DNA of 64,000 bases from Beijerinckia indica subsp. indica ATCC 9039 (GTDB lineage: Bacteria > Pseudomonadota > Alphaproteobacteria > Rhizobiales > Beijerinckiaceae): the NCBI RefSeq assembly GCF_000019845.1, contig NC_010581.1, positions 4,054,001 through 4,118,000 of the forward strand. Direction: 5' to 3'. The position numbers and the translations under genes were made by a program. The notes under the pieces are model-generated. The model had not been told where the DNA came from. It saw only the letters and a list, made by a program, of their open reading frames with translations, and searched no databases. Positions 56,747 to 64,000 of this stretch are shown here, piece by piece. How positions within the stretch are numbered: the first letter of the stretch is position 1; each line of letters opens with the position of its first letter.

Positions 56747-57226
56747 ATGACTGACATCAAGAGCAACGAGACCAATTCACGGGAACTCATCGCCTTCCGC
56801 ATCGGTGCGCAGGAATTTTGTGTCGATATCATGTCCGTGCGCGAGATCCGTGGCTGGACACCGGCGACCGCCTTGCCGCAATCGCCGAATTTCGTGCGTG
56901 GCGTGATCAATCTGCGTGGCGCCGTTCTGCCGATTGTCGATCTTGCCGCGCGTCTTGGTTTCCCCCCGGCCGAACCGACGGTCCGCCATGTCATCATCGT
57001 CGCGCAGGTTGCGCATCCGATTGTCGGGCATCAGATCGTCGGCCTTCTCGTTGATGCCGTTCTCGACATTCTGACGATCACCGATGACCTGGTTCAGCCA
57101 ACTCCGGAGGTCGCTTCGGAAATGGCCAAGCTCTTTGTGCAAGGTGTGCTCGCGGTTGAAGGTCGGATGATCAGCCTCATTGCTCTCGACCAGGTTCTGC
57201 CGGCGCCGGACCGGGAGGCGGCATGA
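56747..57226 (+). CDS. cheW: Chemotaxis coupling protein CheW
   Basis: A 159-residue CheW domain that links receptors to CheA. It has [20 protein letters not shown], then [20 protein letters not shown] and [23 protein letters not shown] ribosome site precedes the ATG at 56747. Its stop overlaps the cheR ATG by four bases. Confidence 0.95.
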   Translation: MTDIKSNETNSRELIAFRIGAQEFCVDIMSVREIRGWTPATALPQSPNFVRGVINLRGAVLPIVDLAARLGFPPAEPTVRHVIIVAQVAHPIVGHQIVGLLVDAVLDILTITDDLVQPTPEVASEMAKLFVQGVLAVEGRMISLIALDQVLPAPDREAA

Positions 57227-58119
57227 CAAGTCTCGCACCAGCTTCGGGGAGCAAAACGAGGGACGCCGGTCTTGTCGATGGGGAATTCATTCTGACCATG
57301 GACGATTTTCAGCGGATCTCGCATATTTTGCATGCCAGCACCGGTATTTATCTGCCGGACACAAAGGCGACGCTGGTCTATTCCCGACTGGCGAAACGTT
57401 TACGTGCCCTCGGCCTGACAAGTTTTCGCGATTATTGTGCCTTGGTCAGTCATCATGATGGTCTCGACGAGCGACAGCATATGCTGGCCGCGCTGACGAC
57501 CAATGTCACCCGTTTCTTTCGCGAGCCCCATCATTTCGATCATTTGCGGACACGCGTTCTGCCGCGCCTTCTTGAAAACGCTCAGCACGGCGAGAGGGTC
57601 AGGCTGTGGTCGGCGGCCTGTTCCAATGGTCAGGAGCCTTATTCCATCGCACTGACAATATTGGCTCTTTTACCGGAGGCACCGCGCTTCGACATCAAGA
57701 TCCTGGCAACCGATATTGATCCGACCATGCTCGCGGAGGGGCGCCGGGGCCTTTATGGCGAAGCTGCGCTCGCCTCAGTGCCAAAGACTCTCCGCCATTG
57801 GTTTACGCCGATCCATGATGAGGAGGGCAAGACGTTCGCGGTCGCTGAATCCATGCGCGCCTTGGTCAGTTTCCGTGAGCTCAACCTGATTGGCGATTGG
57901 CCGATGAAAGGTGTGTTCCAGGCGATCTTCTGTCGCAACGTCGTCATTTATTTCGAGGAGGCGACGCAAAATCGGATCTGGGATCGTTTCGTGCCTTTGC
58001 TCGAACCGGATGGCGCTCTCTATATCGGTCATTCGGAACGGCTCGCGGGCGGCGCGGCTCAAGCCTTCGCAAGTGATGGCATTACCACCTATCGGCGGCT
58101 GCGGGAGGCCCATGCATGA
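57223..58119 (+). CDS. cheR: Chemotaxis protein methyltransferase CheR
   Basis: A 298-residue SAM-dependent enzyme that methylates glutamates of the receptors. The N-terminal helical domain (~25-85) is followed by [17 protein letters not shown] and the SAM-binding [18 protein letters not shown] (~residue 128), then [14 protein letters not shown] and [16 protein letters not shown] beta-subdomain for pentapeptide binding is expected, which fits the WEEF tail of the receptor. ATGA overlaps join it to cheW and cheB. Confidence 0.95.
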   Translation: MTSLAPASGSKTRDAGLVDGEFILTMDDFQRISHILHASTGIYLPDTKATLVYSRLAKRLRALGLTSFRDYCALVSHHDGLDERQHMLAALTTNVTRFFREPHHFDHLRTRVLPRLLENAQHGERVRLWSAACSNGQEPYSIALTILALLPEAPRFDIKILATDIDPTMLAEGRRGLYGEAALASVPKTLRHWFTPIHDEEGKTFAVAESMRALVSFRELNLIGDWPMKGVFQAIFCRNVVIYFEEATQNRIWDRFVPLLEPDGALYIGHSERLAGGAAQAFASDGITTYRRLREAHA

Positions 58120-59198
58120 GACAGATTCGTGTGCTCGTTGTGGATGATTCCGTGACGATGCGGCGCTTGATCAGCATGGTTCTGCGTCGCGATCGCGAAA
58201 TCGATGTCGTCGGTGAAGCCGGAGATCCCTTTGAGGCGCGGCAGGCGATCAAAGCTTTGAACCCTGACGTGGTGACACTCGATGTCGAAATGCCGAATAT
58301 GAACGGCCTCGACTTTCTCGAGAAGATCATGCGATTGCGGCCGACGCCGGTGATCATGGTGTCGAACCTGACCGCGCAAGGCACGGCGGCCACAATCAAG
58401 GCTCTCGAAATCGGTGCTTTCGATTGTATCGCGAAGCCGGTCTCCGGTGAGGTGGATCTGTTCGGCGAACTTGCGAGCAAGGTCAAGGCCGCGGCTGGCG
58501 CGACAATGCGGCAGCGGCCACAGTCCGAACCTTTGAGCCGGCCGGAGTCTTTCGCGGCGACGCGCGAGATCTATCATCCCGGTGGCCGCCTCGTCGCCAT
58601 CGGTTCCTCGACAGGCGGCGTTGAGGCCTTGATCACCATTCTGTCCGGTTTTCCGCAAAATTGCCCTCCCACAGTCATCGCCCAGCACATGCCGGCGGGC
58701 TTTACGCGCAGCTTCGCGGAACGGCTGAACCGCCTTTGCCAGCCGCAGGTTTGCGAAGCTAGCGATGGCGCACTGCTGGAAATGGGCCGCGTATATCTTG
58801 CTCCCGGCGGGCTGTGCCATCTCGAAATCTCTGGAACCTCTCTTTACGGTTCAACCCCCTGGCGCTGCCGCTTGCGTCCTACCGATCCTGTGAACGGGCA
58901 TCGTCCCTCGGTCGATGTGTTGTTTGCTTCCGTTGCCAAGGCGGCAGGCTCCAACAGTGTCGGCGTGATCTTGACCGGCATGGGCCGTGATGGTGCTCAA
59001 GGTCTCCTCGCCATGCGTCAAAGTGGGGCGCGCACCTTTGGTCAGGATGAGGCCAGCTCCCTCGTTTATGGCATGCCTAAGGCCGCATACGAAATCGGCG
59101 CCGTTGAGAGACAGGTCGCCCTGCCAAGACTCAGGGCCGAAATCCTCCGCGCCACCAATTTAGAAGGAGAAGAAAAATGCCTTTCGCCGCTGCAGTGA
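58116..59198 (+). CDS. cheB: Chemotaxis response regulator protein-glutamate methylesterase CheB
   Basis: A 360-residue enzyme with a receiver domain (acidic pair in LVVDDSVTM, Asp in [10 protein letters not shown], Lys in IAKPVSG) and a C-terminal esterase/deamidase. The catalytic Ser is in [10 protein letters not shown] (~165), the His in AQHMPAGFT (~190) and the Asp in [12 protein letters not shown] (~290). It removes receptor methyl groups when phosphorylated by CheA. Its 3' end overlaps the second cheY by 22 bases. Confidence 0.95.
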   Translation: MRQIRVLVVDDSVTMRRLISMVLRRDREIDVVGEAGDPFEARQAIKALNPDVVTLDVEMPNMNGLDFLEKIMRLRPTPVIMVSNLTAQGTAATIKALEIGAFDCIAKPVSGEVDLFGELASKVKAAAGATMRQRPQSEPLSRPESFAATREIYHPGGRLVAIGSSTGGVEALITILSGFPQNCPPTVIAQHMPAGFTRSFAERLNRLCQPQVCEASDGALLEMGRVYLAPGGLCHLEISGTSLYGSTPWRCRLRPTDPVNGHRPSVDVLFASVAKAAGSNSVGVILTGMGRDGAQGLLAMRQSGARTFGQDEASSLVYGMPKAAYEIGAVERQVALPRLRAEILRATNLEGEEKCLSPLQ

Positions 59199-59566
59199 GA
59201 GTGCTCATCGTCGATGATCAATTGACCAGCCGGCTTCTTATTCGTGGCGGGCTCGAGGATCTCGGTATGGCGGATATTGAAATGGCTTCCAATGGTGAGG
59301 AAGCACTCAAAAATCTATCGAGCAAGCCGGCACATCTCATCATTTCAGATTTCAACATGCCGAAGCTCGATGGCATCGGCCTTTTGCGCGCAGTGAGGGC
59401 ACATGAACAGACCCGCAAAATCCCTTTCATCATGCTGACCGGCAAGGGTGACAGAGCCTTGATGGAGCGAGCGGCCCAGGCGGGAGTCAATAATTTTCTC
59501 GCCAAGCCTTTCACCGTGCCGGTTCTCAAGACCCAGATCGAAGCGGTGATTGGGAAGCTCAAATGA
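59177..59566 (+). CDS. cheY: Second CheY-type chemotaxis response regulator
   Basis: A 129-residue receiver domain. LIVDDQLTS holds the acidic pair, [12 protein letters not shown] the phospho-acceptor Asp, IMLTGKGD the Thr, and LAKPFTV the Lys. It corresponds by position to CheY2 of rhizobial operons, the main motor-binding regulator there. A strong AGAAGGAGAAG site within the end of cheB drives translation. It overlaps cheD by four bases. Confidence 0.92.
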   Translation: MPFAAAVRVLIVDDQLTSRLLIRGGLEDLGMADIEMASNGEEALKNLSSKPAHLIISDFNMPKLDGIGLLRAVRAHEQTRKIPFIMLTGKGDRALMERAAQAGVNNFLAKPFTVPVLKTQIEAVIGKLK

Positions 59567-60228
59567 CGCGACCCGATCACGCGTCTCGCAATGCTGTCAG
59601 GCCTTTGGATACAGGTAAGGTGCCTGACTTGACCGCGACGCTCAAAAATCCTGGGTTGAAGAATCTTGAGCCGAAGAGTCTCGAAATGGAGCGGCGCATT
59701 CATGTCATCCAAGGAGAATATTACGTTGCCGACGATCCCGATGTGGTGTTGACAACCGTGCTTGGTTCGTGTGTCGCCGCTTGTATCCGTGATCCAATTG
59801 CCTTGGTCGGCGGCATGAATCATTTTCTACTGCCTGGTCAGGACAGTTCTCAGGATCAGAGCGGTGCTATGAAATTTGGGGAAGCCGAGCGCTACGGTGC
59901 GCATTTGATGGAACTGTTGCTTAATGGCATTCTGCAACATGGCGGCCGGCGGCATCGGCTCGAGGCGAAATTATTCGGTGGCGCCTGCACGCGCGAGGGC
60001 TTGGCCGATATCGGTTCTTTGAATGCAGGTTTTGCCGAACATTTCCTGCATGTTGAGGGGATTCATATCATTGGCGGCAGTTTGCGTGGCACCCGTGGTC
60101 GGCGCATACAGTTCTGGCCGGTGTCTGGTCGCGCCCGGCAGGTTTTTTTACAAGACGATCTTTTACCGCCGACTAAGCCCATTCCTCCAATTCCGCAGTC
60201 GAATTCAGGCTCTATCGAGTTTTTCTGA
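59563..60228 (+). CDS. cheD: Chemoreceptor glutamine deamidase CheD
   Basis: A 221-residue protein whose CheD domain starts near residue 45. The catalytic Cys is in TVLGSCVAACIRD, the His in GGMNHFLLP, and a Thr/Ser position in LFGGACTREGLADIG. CheD deamidates receptor glutamines and in some species binds CheC. The first ~40 residues are a variable polar extension, and the C-terminus is Pro-rich (PPTKPIPPIPQ). It overlaps cheY2 by four bases. Confidence 0.93.
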   Translation: MTRPDHASRNAVRPLDTGKVPDLTATLKNPGLKNLEPKSLEMERRIHVIQGEYYVADDPDVVLTTVLGSCVAACIRDPIALVGGMNHFLLPGQDSSQDQSGAMKFGEAERYGAHLMELLLNGILQHGGRRHRLEAKLFGGACTREGLADIGSLNAGFAEHFLHVEGIHIIGGSLRGTRGRRIQFWPVSGRARQVFLQDDLLPPTKPIPPIPQSNSGSIEFF

Positions 60229-60287
60229 TCTTTTCAGCCAGGAAAAAGCCGGGCTTGTCGAATGAGCCTACTTCAGGGGTACAGACT

Positions 60288-60704
60288 ATGGCCCATGATC
60301 ATGTTCTCCCACCGGATTCGATCGCCTCGGAGCTGATGGAAGCCAAACAGACCAGCTTGCCACTCGGCGAAGTCCTGGCGCGCGTCAGTCATGAAATGAC
60401 CCATCTCAGTAAGAGCATGGATCAATTTCAAATCTTGATCAGTCCTCTTCTCGTCAAGGGGCATCATCATGATCGTGCCTTTTTGCGCGAGATTCAGAAT
60501 CTCGATCATGTCGCTCAGAAACTCGTTTGTCTTTCGGAATTCGTCAACGGTTTGGCCATCCACATGCCACCACAATGGCGGATCGATCCCAACTTTGCTG
60601 CGCAAGTCGTGACGCTTGCGGAGCTTTCCGCGACATTGGCGGCATCCGAGCCGGCGCCACGACGAGAGACCTCTGTTTCGTCTGGCGATTGTGAATTGTT
60701 TTAA
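60288..60704 (+). CDS. CheT-like (CheZ-type phosphatase candidate) protein of the chemotaxis operon
   Basis: A 138-residue helical protein. Its position, last in the operon after cheD, is that of rhizobial CheT. The segment REIQNLDHVAQKLVCLSEFV contains a DxxxQ motif (DHVAQ), the pattern used by CheZ to dephosphorylate CheY. A second helix with SHEMTHLSKSMDQFQ precedes it. I infer a CheY phosphatase-like role; sequence alone does not prove it. The ATG at 60288 follows AGGGG; a TTG at 60255 is an alternative. Confidence 0.65.
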   Translation: MAHDHVLPPDSIASELMEAKQTSLPLGEVLARVSHEMTHLSKSMDQFQILISPLLVKGHHHDRAFLREIQNLDHVAQKLVCLSEFVNGLAIHMPPQWRIDPNFAAQVVTLAELSATLAASEPAPRRETSVSSGDCELF

Positions 60705-60867
60705 GACGTCGATCTCGCCGGCGCGTCGGTTTGATCGGCTTTGACAATCGTCGTCGAGCGATTGGTCTCACGGGAGTATCGAGCGGAAGGACTTTTGCTC
60801 TCTGCCCGGTTTTTCAATGATAGCATCATGAAAGCGGTTGCGGCTTTGGAGAGAGAGAGAGGCCGGC

Positions 60868-61626
60868 TCAATCATGGGGACCATCCGGCATGGTCAGCAG
60901 GTTCTCGATGATCGCTCTTGCCTTTTGCGTCATGACCTTGCGATTTGTTCCGCGTGTGTAAGGCAGCGGGGAACCGTGGAAAAGTTCACAGATGATGGAC
61001 TGTTCCTTCAGGACAAGCCAGATGTGAGGAAGCAGGCTCATTGAGCCGACCCAGGCTGCTTTGGGCGTGGAATAGCGGATGGCCAGCGGCAGGACCGGCA
61101 CGCTTTCGCGTTCTGTCAAGGCTGTAAGAACAAGCCCCGGCGCCGCAAAATGCGAACTGTGGAATTTTAACAAGCCCCGACCATCTCCGGTTGTGCCTTC
61201 CGGAAAGAGAAGCACATCGCGGCCTCTGGCGAGGCAGGATGCCATCTGCTTGTTGGCGGGGATGATTGAGCGCCGCCGTCGCCGGTTGATGAAAATGGTC
61301 TGTTCGACTTTCGCGAAAGTCGCGATGAGCGGCCAGCGCGCAATTTCCTGTTTGCCGACGAAACTGGCCGATTCGACGCTGGCCAGCGCCAGAATGTCAA
61401 TCCAGGATACATGATTGGCGACGAGCAATCGCGCCGTATCCGACTCCCTATGACCCTTGCATATGACCTTGATCCGCAAAATCGACAACAGCAGCCGCGC
61501 GAAGATTTGGGTCGTGCGTGCCGTCGCGATCGGATAGCGCCGCCGCGCCAAACTTTGCAACGGCACAGCGAGGCATAAAAAGAAGACAAGGACAAGAACG
61601 AGGGCGAACAGTCGGAGGAAGATCAT
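60868..61626 (-). CDS. olsA: 1-acyl-sn-glycerol-3-phosphate acyltransferase family protein, probable OlsA
   Basis: A 252-residue membrane-bound acyltransferase. A hydrophobic N-terminal helix (residues ~2-24) is followed by the catalytic NHVSWIDILA (the HxxxxD motif), a FVGKQEIARWPLI block and FPEGTTGDGRG, the PlsC-family substrate motif. It is divergent from an OlsB-type gene, so its likely substrate is lyso-ornithine lipid, which it would O-acylate. A general PlsC role in phosphatidic acid synthesis cannot be excluded. It converges on the chemotaxis operon. Confidence 0.8.
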   Translation of the reverse strand: MIFLRLFALVLVLVFFLCLAVPLQSLARRRYPIATARTTQIFARLLLSILRIKVICKGHRESDTARLLVANHVSWIDILALASVESASFVGKQEIARWPLIATFAKVEQTIFINRRRRRSIIPANKQMASCLARGRDVLLFPEGTTGDGRGLLKFHSSHFAAPGLVLTALTERESVPVLPLAIRYSTPKAAWVGSMSLLPHIWLVLKEQSIICELFHGSPLPYTRGTNRKVMTQKARAIIENLLTMPDGPHD

Positions 61627-62000
61627 GGTCCTTGCTCAATGAACAATGTGAGAGCACCGGATGTTCAAGGTAAAGCGTATGCGATACTCTCGTCCCGTGA
61701 AAAAATGGTCCATCGGCGAGCGTGTCATTGTGGGAAGTTTTTTCACCCGAAGAGAATAAAGAAAAAGCGTACCGGTGCGCGAGGGCATTCTTGATGACCG
61801 ATGGGATAAGGCCTCTGCATACAGAGGAAGATGCGGAGTTGACGCACGAGACAGACACGGAAATGGGTCGAAAAAGCAAGCCCTTTCAGCGTCATTTTAC
61901 AAGATCTCGATCCCTCTCGTAATTTTCTTTCAGGTGTCATCAAGCCGTCGCATCATAGGCTTATCAACCATGATGGCTTCCTCTTGAGACATGTCGGCGC
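61627..62000. promoter_or_regulatory. Divergent region between olsA and olsB
   Basis: This 374-base gap should hold the promoters of both lipid genes. Short frames cross it on both strands without family features. No clear Pho box was found, although such a site would be expected if ornithine lipid synthesis is induced by phosphate limitation. No strong hairpin was seen. Confidence 0.4.
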
Positions 62001-62918
62001 ATGTGGTCCATCGGTTCAGCGTTCGGCCTTGGCCTTTTCAACGAAGGTGGTATTTCTTCTCCGGCCGATAGTGTCCGACAGTTACCCGTCAATTCCTCTC
62101 GTTTGTCGGCCCCCTTGCCGCCTTCACTCGGCAGCTCTGGCTCCTTTGAGATTCGCTTGGCGCGAAATCAGAGTGACATTAAGAAAGCCCAACGCCTGCG
62201 TTATAAAGTGTTCTATGAGGAAGGCGGCGCGATTGCGCATCCGCGCGCAGCCTTGACACGGCGTGATTTCTGCCCGCTCGATAAAGTCTGCGATCATCTG
62301 CTCGTCATCGATCACGCGCATCGCAATCGTCTCGGCCGCGTCAAGCCGAAGGTCGTTGGCACCTATCGCCTGTTGCTGTCCGATATCGCTCTCAAACATG
62401 GCGGTTTCTACAGTCAGACGGAATTCGTCATTGGCCCGCTCCTGGCCCGCCATGCCGACAAGAAGTTCCTCGAACTCGGCCGCTCCTGTGTGCATGCCGA
62501 TTATCGTTCGAAGCGGGTCATCGAACTTTTGTGGCGCGGTCTATGGATCTATGCGCAACATCATGCGGTGGATGTCCTGATCGGCTGCGCCAGCCTGCCT
62601 AGCGTCAATCCCAAAAATCTCGCTCTTCCCTTGAGCTTCCTGTATCATCATGCTTTGGCCGATGCGGAATGGCAGGTCCGGCCCTGTGGCACGTCTGCGC
62701 TGTCCATGGCTATGCTCGACAAGGAAGCGGTGGATCCGCGTCGTGGTCTTGCTTCATTGCCACCCTTGATCAAGGCTTATCTTCGCGCCGGAGCCCGCTT
62801 CGGCGAAGGCGCCGTGATCGATTGGCAATTCAAGACCACCGATGTCTTTACCATCCTGCCGCTGGCTCAATTGGGCGAGCGCTATATCGACCATTATTCC
62901 AACGATCACGAGAACTGA
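62001..62918 (+). CDS. olsB: L-ornithine N-alpha-acyltransferase (OlsB)
   Basis: A 305-residue GNAT-fold acyltransferase that attaches a 3-hydroxyacyl group from acyl carrier protein to ornithine, the first step of ornithine lipid synthesis. The family core is FEIRLARNQSDIKKAQRLRY, then KVFYEEGGA, LDKVCDHLLVID, VVGTYRLLL, FLELGRSCVHADYR and VDVLIGCASLP. The C-terminal LIKAYLRAGARFGEGAVIDW is also typical. The ATG at 62001 has no strong ribosome site; the first ~45 residues are variable and the true start could be later. Confidence 0.85.
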   Translation: MWSIGSAFGLGLFNEGGISSPADSVRQLPVNSSRLSAPLPPSLGSSGSFEIRLARNQSDIKKAQRLRYKVFYEEGGAIAHPRAALTRRDFCPLDKVCDHLLVIDHAHRNRLGRVKPKVVGTYRLLLSDIALKHGGFYSQTEFVIGPLLARHADKKFLELGRSCVHADYRSKRVIELLWRGLWIYAQHHAVDVLIGCASLPSVNPKNLALPLSFLYHHALADAEWQVRPCGTSALSMAMLDKEAVDPRRGLASLPPLIKAYLRAGARFGEGAVIDWQFKTTDVFTILPLAQLGERYIDHYSNDHEN

Positions 62919-62948
62919 CCGTTGGACCGTTCTTTGCGGCTGTTGGCC

Positions 62949-64000
62949 TTAATAGCCAATCGCTAAGGGACCGCGTTGACGTGTATCCGCAGCGCCCATC
63001 AGGAAACCGGGCACAAGGGCAATGCTCTGCGCCGAGCCCCAGGCGTCGATGACCTTGACGTGATGGCCCAGCTCCTGGAGCTTTTCGATCGTATCGGTCG
63101 AGAGGCCGCGTTCGACCTGGAGCTGATCCGGCAGCCATTGATGATGCACACGCGGCATGGCGGTGGCCTCCGCGATATTCATCTTGAAATCCACCATATC
63201 GAGAATGAGACCGAGGACGATGGTGATAATGCGCGAGCCGCCCGGCGAGCCGGTGACGAGTTCGAGCGCGCCATTCTCGCCAAAGACCATGGTCGGTGTC
63301 ATGGAAGAGAGAGGCCGTTTGCGTGGGCCCGGCGCATTGGCGTTGCCACCGACAAGCCCGTAGGCATTGGGCGCACCGGGTTTGGCAGCAAAATCATCGA
63401 GCTCATTGTTGAGAAGGACGCCGGTGCCTTCGGCGACAAGGCCAAGGCCAAAGGAAAAATTCAGCGTATATGTATTCGAAACGGCATTGCCTTCCGCATC
63501 GACGACCGAAAAATGCGTGGTCTGGTCGCTCTCATGGGGGAGGGGTGCGAGCGGCTGGAGTGCGTCCGATGGGGTCGCATGATCGGCGTCGATTTCCTTT
63601 CTCAGCCGGGATGCATAGGTCTTGGACAAGAGATTGTTCAGCGGAATGGTGACGCTGTCAGGATCGCCGAGATATTTCGCGCGGTCGGCATAGGCGCGCC
63701 GCATGGCCTCGCCGGTCAGATGAATGGTGCGCGCGGAATCCGGGCCGTAATTGGCAAGGGAGAACCCTTCGAGAATATTCAGGATTTCGATAAGGTGAGA
63801 ACCACCCGCGGAGGGCGGCGGCATGGAGACGATTTTATGGCCGTGATAAGTGCCTGAAACCGGCTCACGCTCCACCGCGCGATAGGCGGCAAGATCCTTG
63901 AGCTCCATCTCGCCCCCGGCCTTACGGACACTCGTCACGATTTTTTCCGCTATCGGGCCCTGGTAGAAAGCCGCCTCGCCATCGCGTCCGATGGCTGTCA
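62949..64000 (-). CDS. ggt: Gamma-glutamyltransferase, C-terminal part (5' end beyond the window)
   Basis: About 350 codons are visible, reading from the right edge of the window to a stop at 62949. Present are the end of the large subunit (SMPPPSAGGSHLIEILNIL, DRAKYLGDPD) and the whole small subunit, beginning at the autoprocessing nucleophile Thr in QTTHFSVVDAEGNAVS. LLNNELDDFA, RPLSSMTPTMVF and VTGSPGGSRI are substrate- and oxyanion-site motifs of the family. The enzyme cleaves the gamma-glutamyl bond of glutathione in the periplasm; the export signal lies outside the window. It is convergent with olsB. Confidence 0.93.
   Translation of the reverse strand, partial: TAIGRDGEAAFYQGPIAEKIVTSVRKAGGEMELKDLAAYRAVEREPVSGTYHGHKIVSMPPPSAGGSHLIEILNILEGFSLANYGPDSARTIHLTGEAMRRAYADRAKYLGDPDSVTIPLNNLLSKTYASRLRKEIDADHATPSDALQPLAPLPHESDQTTHFSVVDAEGNAVSNTYTLNFSFGLGLVAEGTGVLLNNELDDFAAKPGAPNAYGLVGGNANAPGPRKRPLSSMTPTMVFGENGALELVTGSPGGSRIITIVLGLILDMVDFKMNIAEATAMPRVHHQWLPDQLQVERGLSTDTIEKLQELGHHVKVIDAWGSAQSIALVPGFLMGAADTRQRGPLAIGY

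Overview
The window is about 64 kb of GC-rich chromosomal DNA from an alphaproteobacterium of the order Hyphomicrobiales (Rhizobiales). The evidence is the mdh-sucC-sucD-sucA-sucB-lpd TCA block, a chemotaxis operon in the rhizobial order (mcp, STAS gene, cheY, cheA, cheW, cheR, cheB, cheY, cheD, cheT-like), CheL/FlgN-like flagellar genes, ornithine-lipid genes and a ScfR-type regulator. A dihydroneopterin aldolase joined to a methanofuran-synthase-like domain, next to a carbinolamine dehydratase, hints at a methylotroph-type cofactor pathway and perhaps a Beijerinckiaceae/Methylocystaceae-like host. That placement is inference. No rRNA, tRNA, CRISPR array or transposase was seen.

Layout. 1-5 kb: tail of a [2Fe-2S] ferredoxin, a flavin amine oxidase with a long C-terminal extension, an LLM-class oxidoreductase, the MfnB-like/FolB fusion and a carbinolamine dehydratase. 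4.7-9.5 kb (minus): DUF167 protein, phosphomannomutase/phosphoglucomutase, pth, rplY and a beta-hydroxyacid dehydrogenase. 9.8-15.7 kb: flagellar genes, with a minus-strand group (membrane protein, FliL-like, FlgN-like, CheL/FlgJ-like) diverging from flhA-fliR-fliJ-like. 16.2-21.4 kb: accessory and decaying region with an SDR, a DUF3108 protein, internally deleted AraC and TauE/SafE remnants, and an ABC-F ATPase with an overlapping leader ORF. 21.6-30 kb: cobP-scfR, a LuxR-type regulator, an aromatic aminotransferase, a trypsin-like protease, zapE and a TetR regulator. 30.5-40.6 kb: the complete mdh-sucCDAB-lpd block closed by a strong terminator. 40.7-43.8 kb: an AbrB/PIN toxin-antitoxin pair, an AT-rich gene for a secreted TPR-trypsin protein, and a broken hslO. 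43.8-46.5 kb: recX and argH (one-base frameshift) diverging from tlpA. 47-51 kb: Tat-exported phospholipase C, DUF1269 protein and AI-2E-family permease. 51.5-60.7 kb: the chemotaxis operon. 60.9-64 kb: olsA, olsB and a truncated gamma-glutamyltransferase.

How genes work together. The TCA block supplies malate dehydrogenase, succinyl-CoA synthetase and the three 2-oxoglutarate dehydrogenase subunits. The chemotaxis operon encodes receptor, kinase, coupling protein, both adaptation enzymes, a deamidase, two CheY proteins and a possible phosphatase, and probably drives the flagellum whose export gate is encoded at 12-15 kb. OlsB and OlsA together would make phosphorus-free ornithine lipid, while the exported phospholipase C would release phosphate from phospholipids; both suit phosphate-poor conditions.

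The most unusual material is intergenic: several structured repeats. One ~96 bp two-hairpin family has copies at 27.8 and 37.5 kb with a compensatory stem change. A ~181 bp MITE-like element lies at 46.6 kb, a 70 bp hairpin pair at 16.0 and 17.3 kb, and a perfect 16-bp-arm palindrome covers a ribosome binding site at 4.95 kb.
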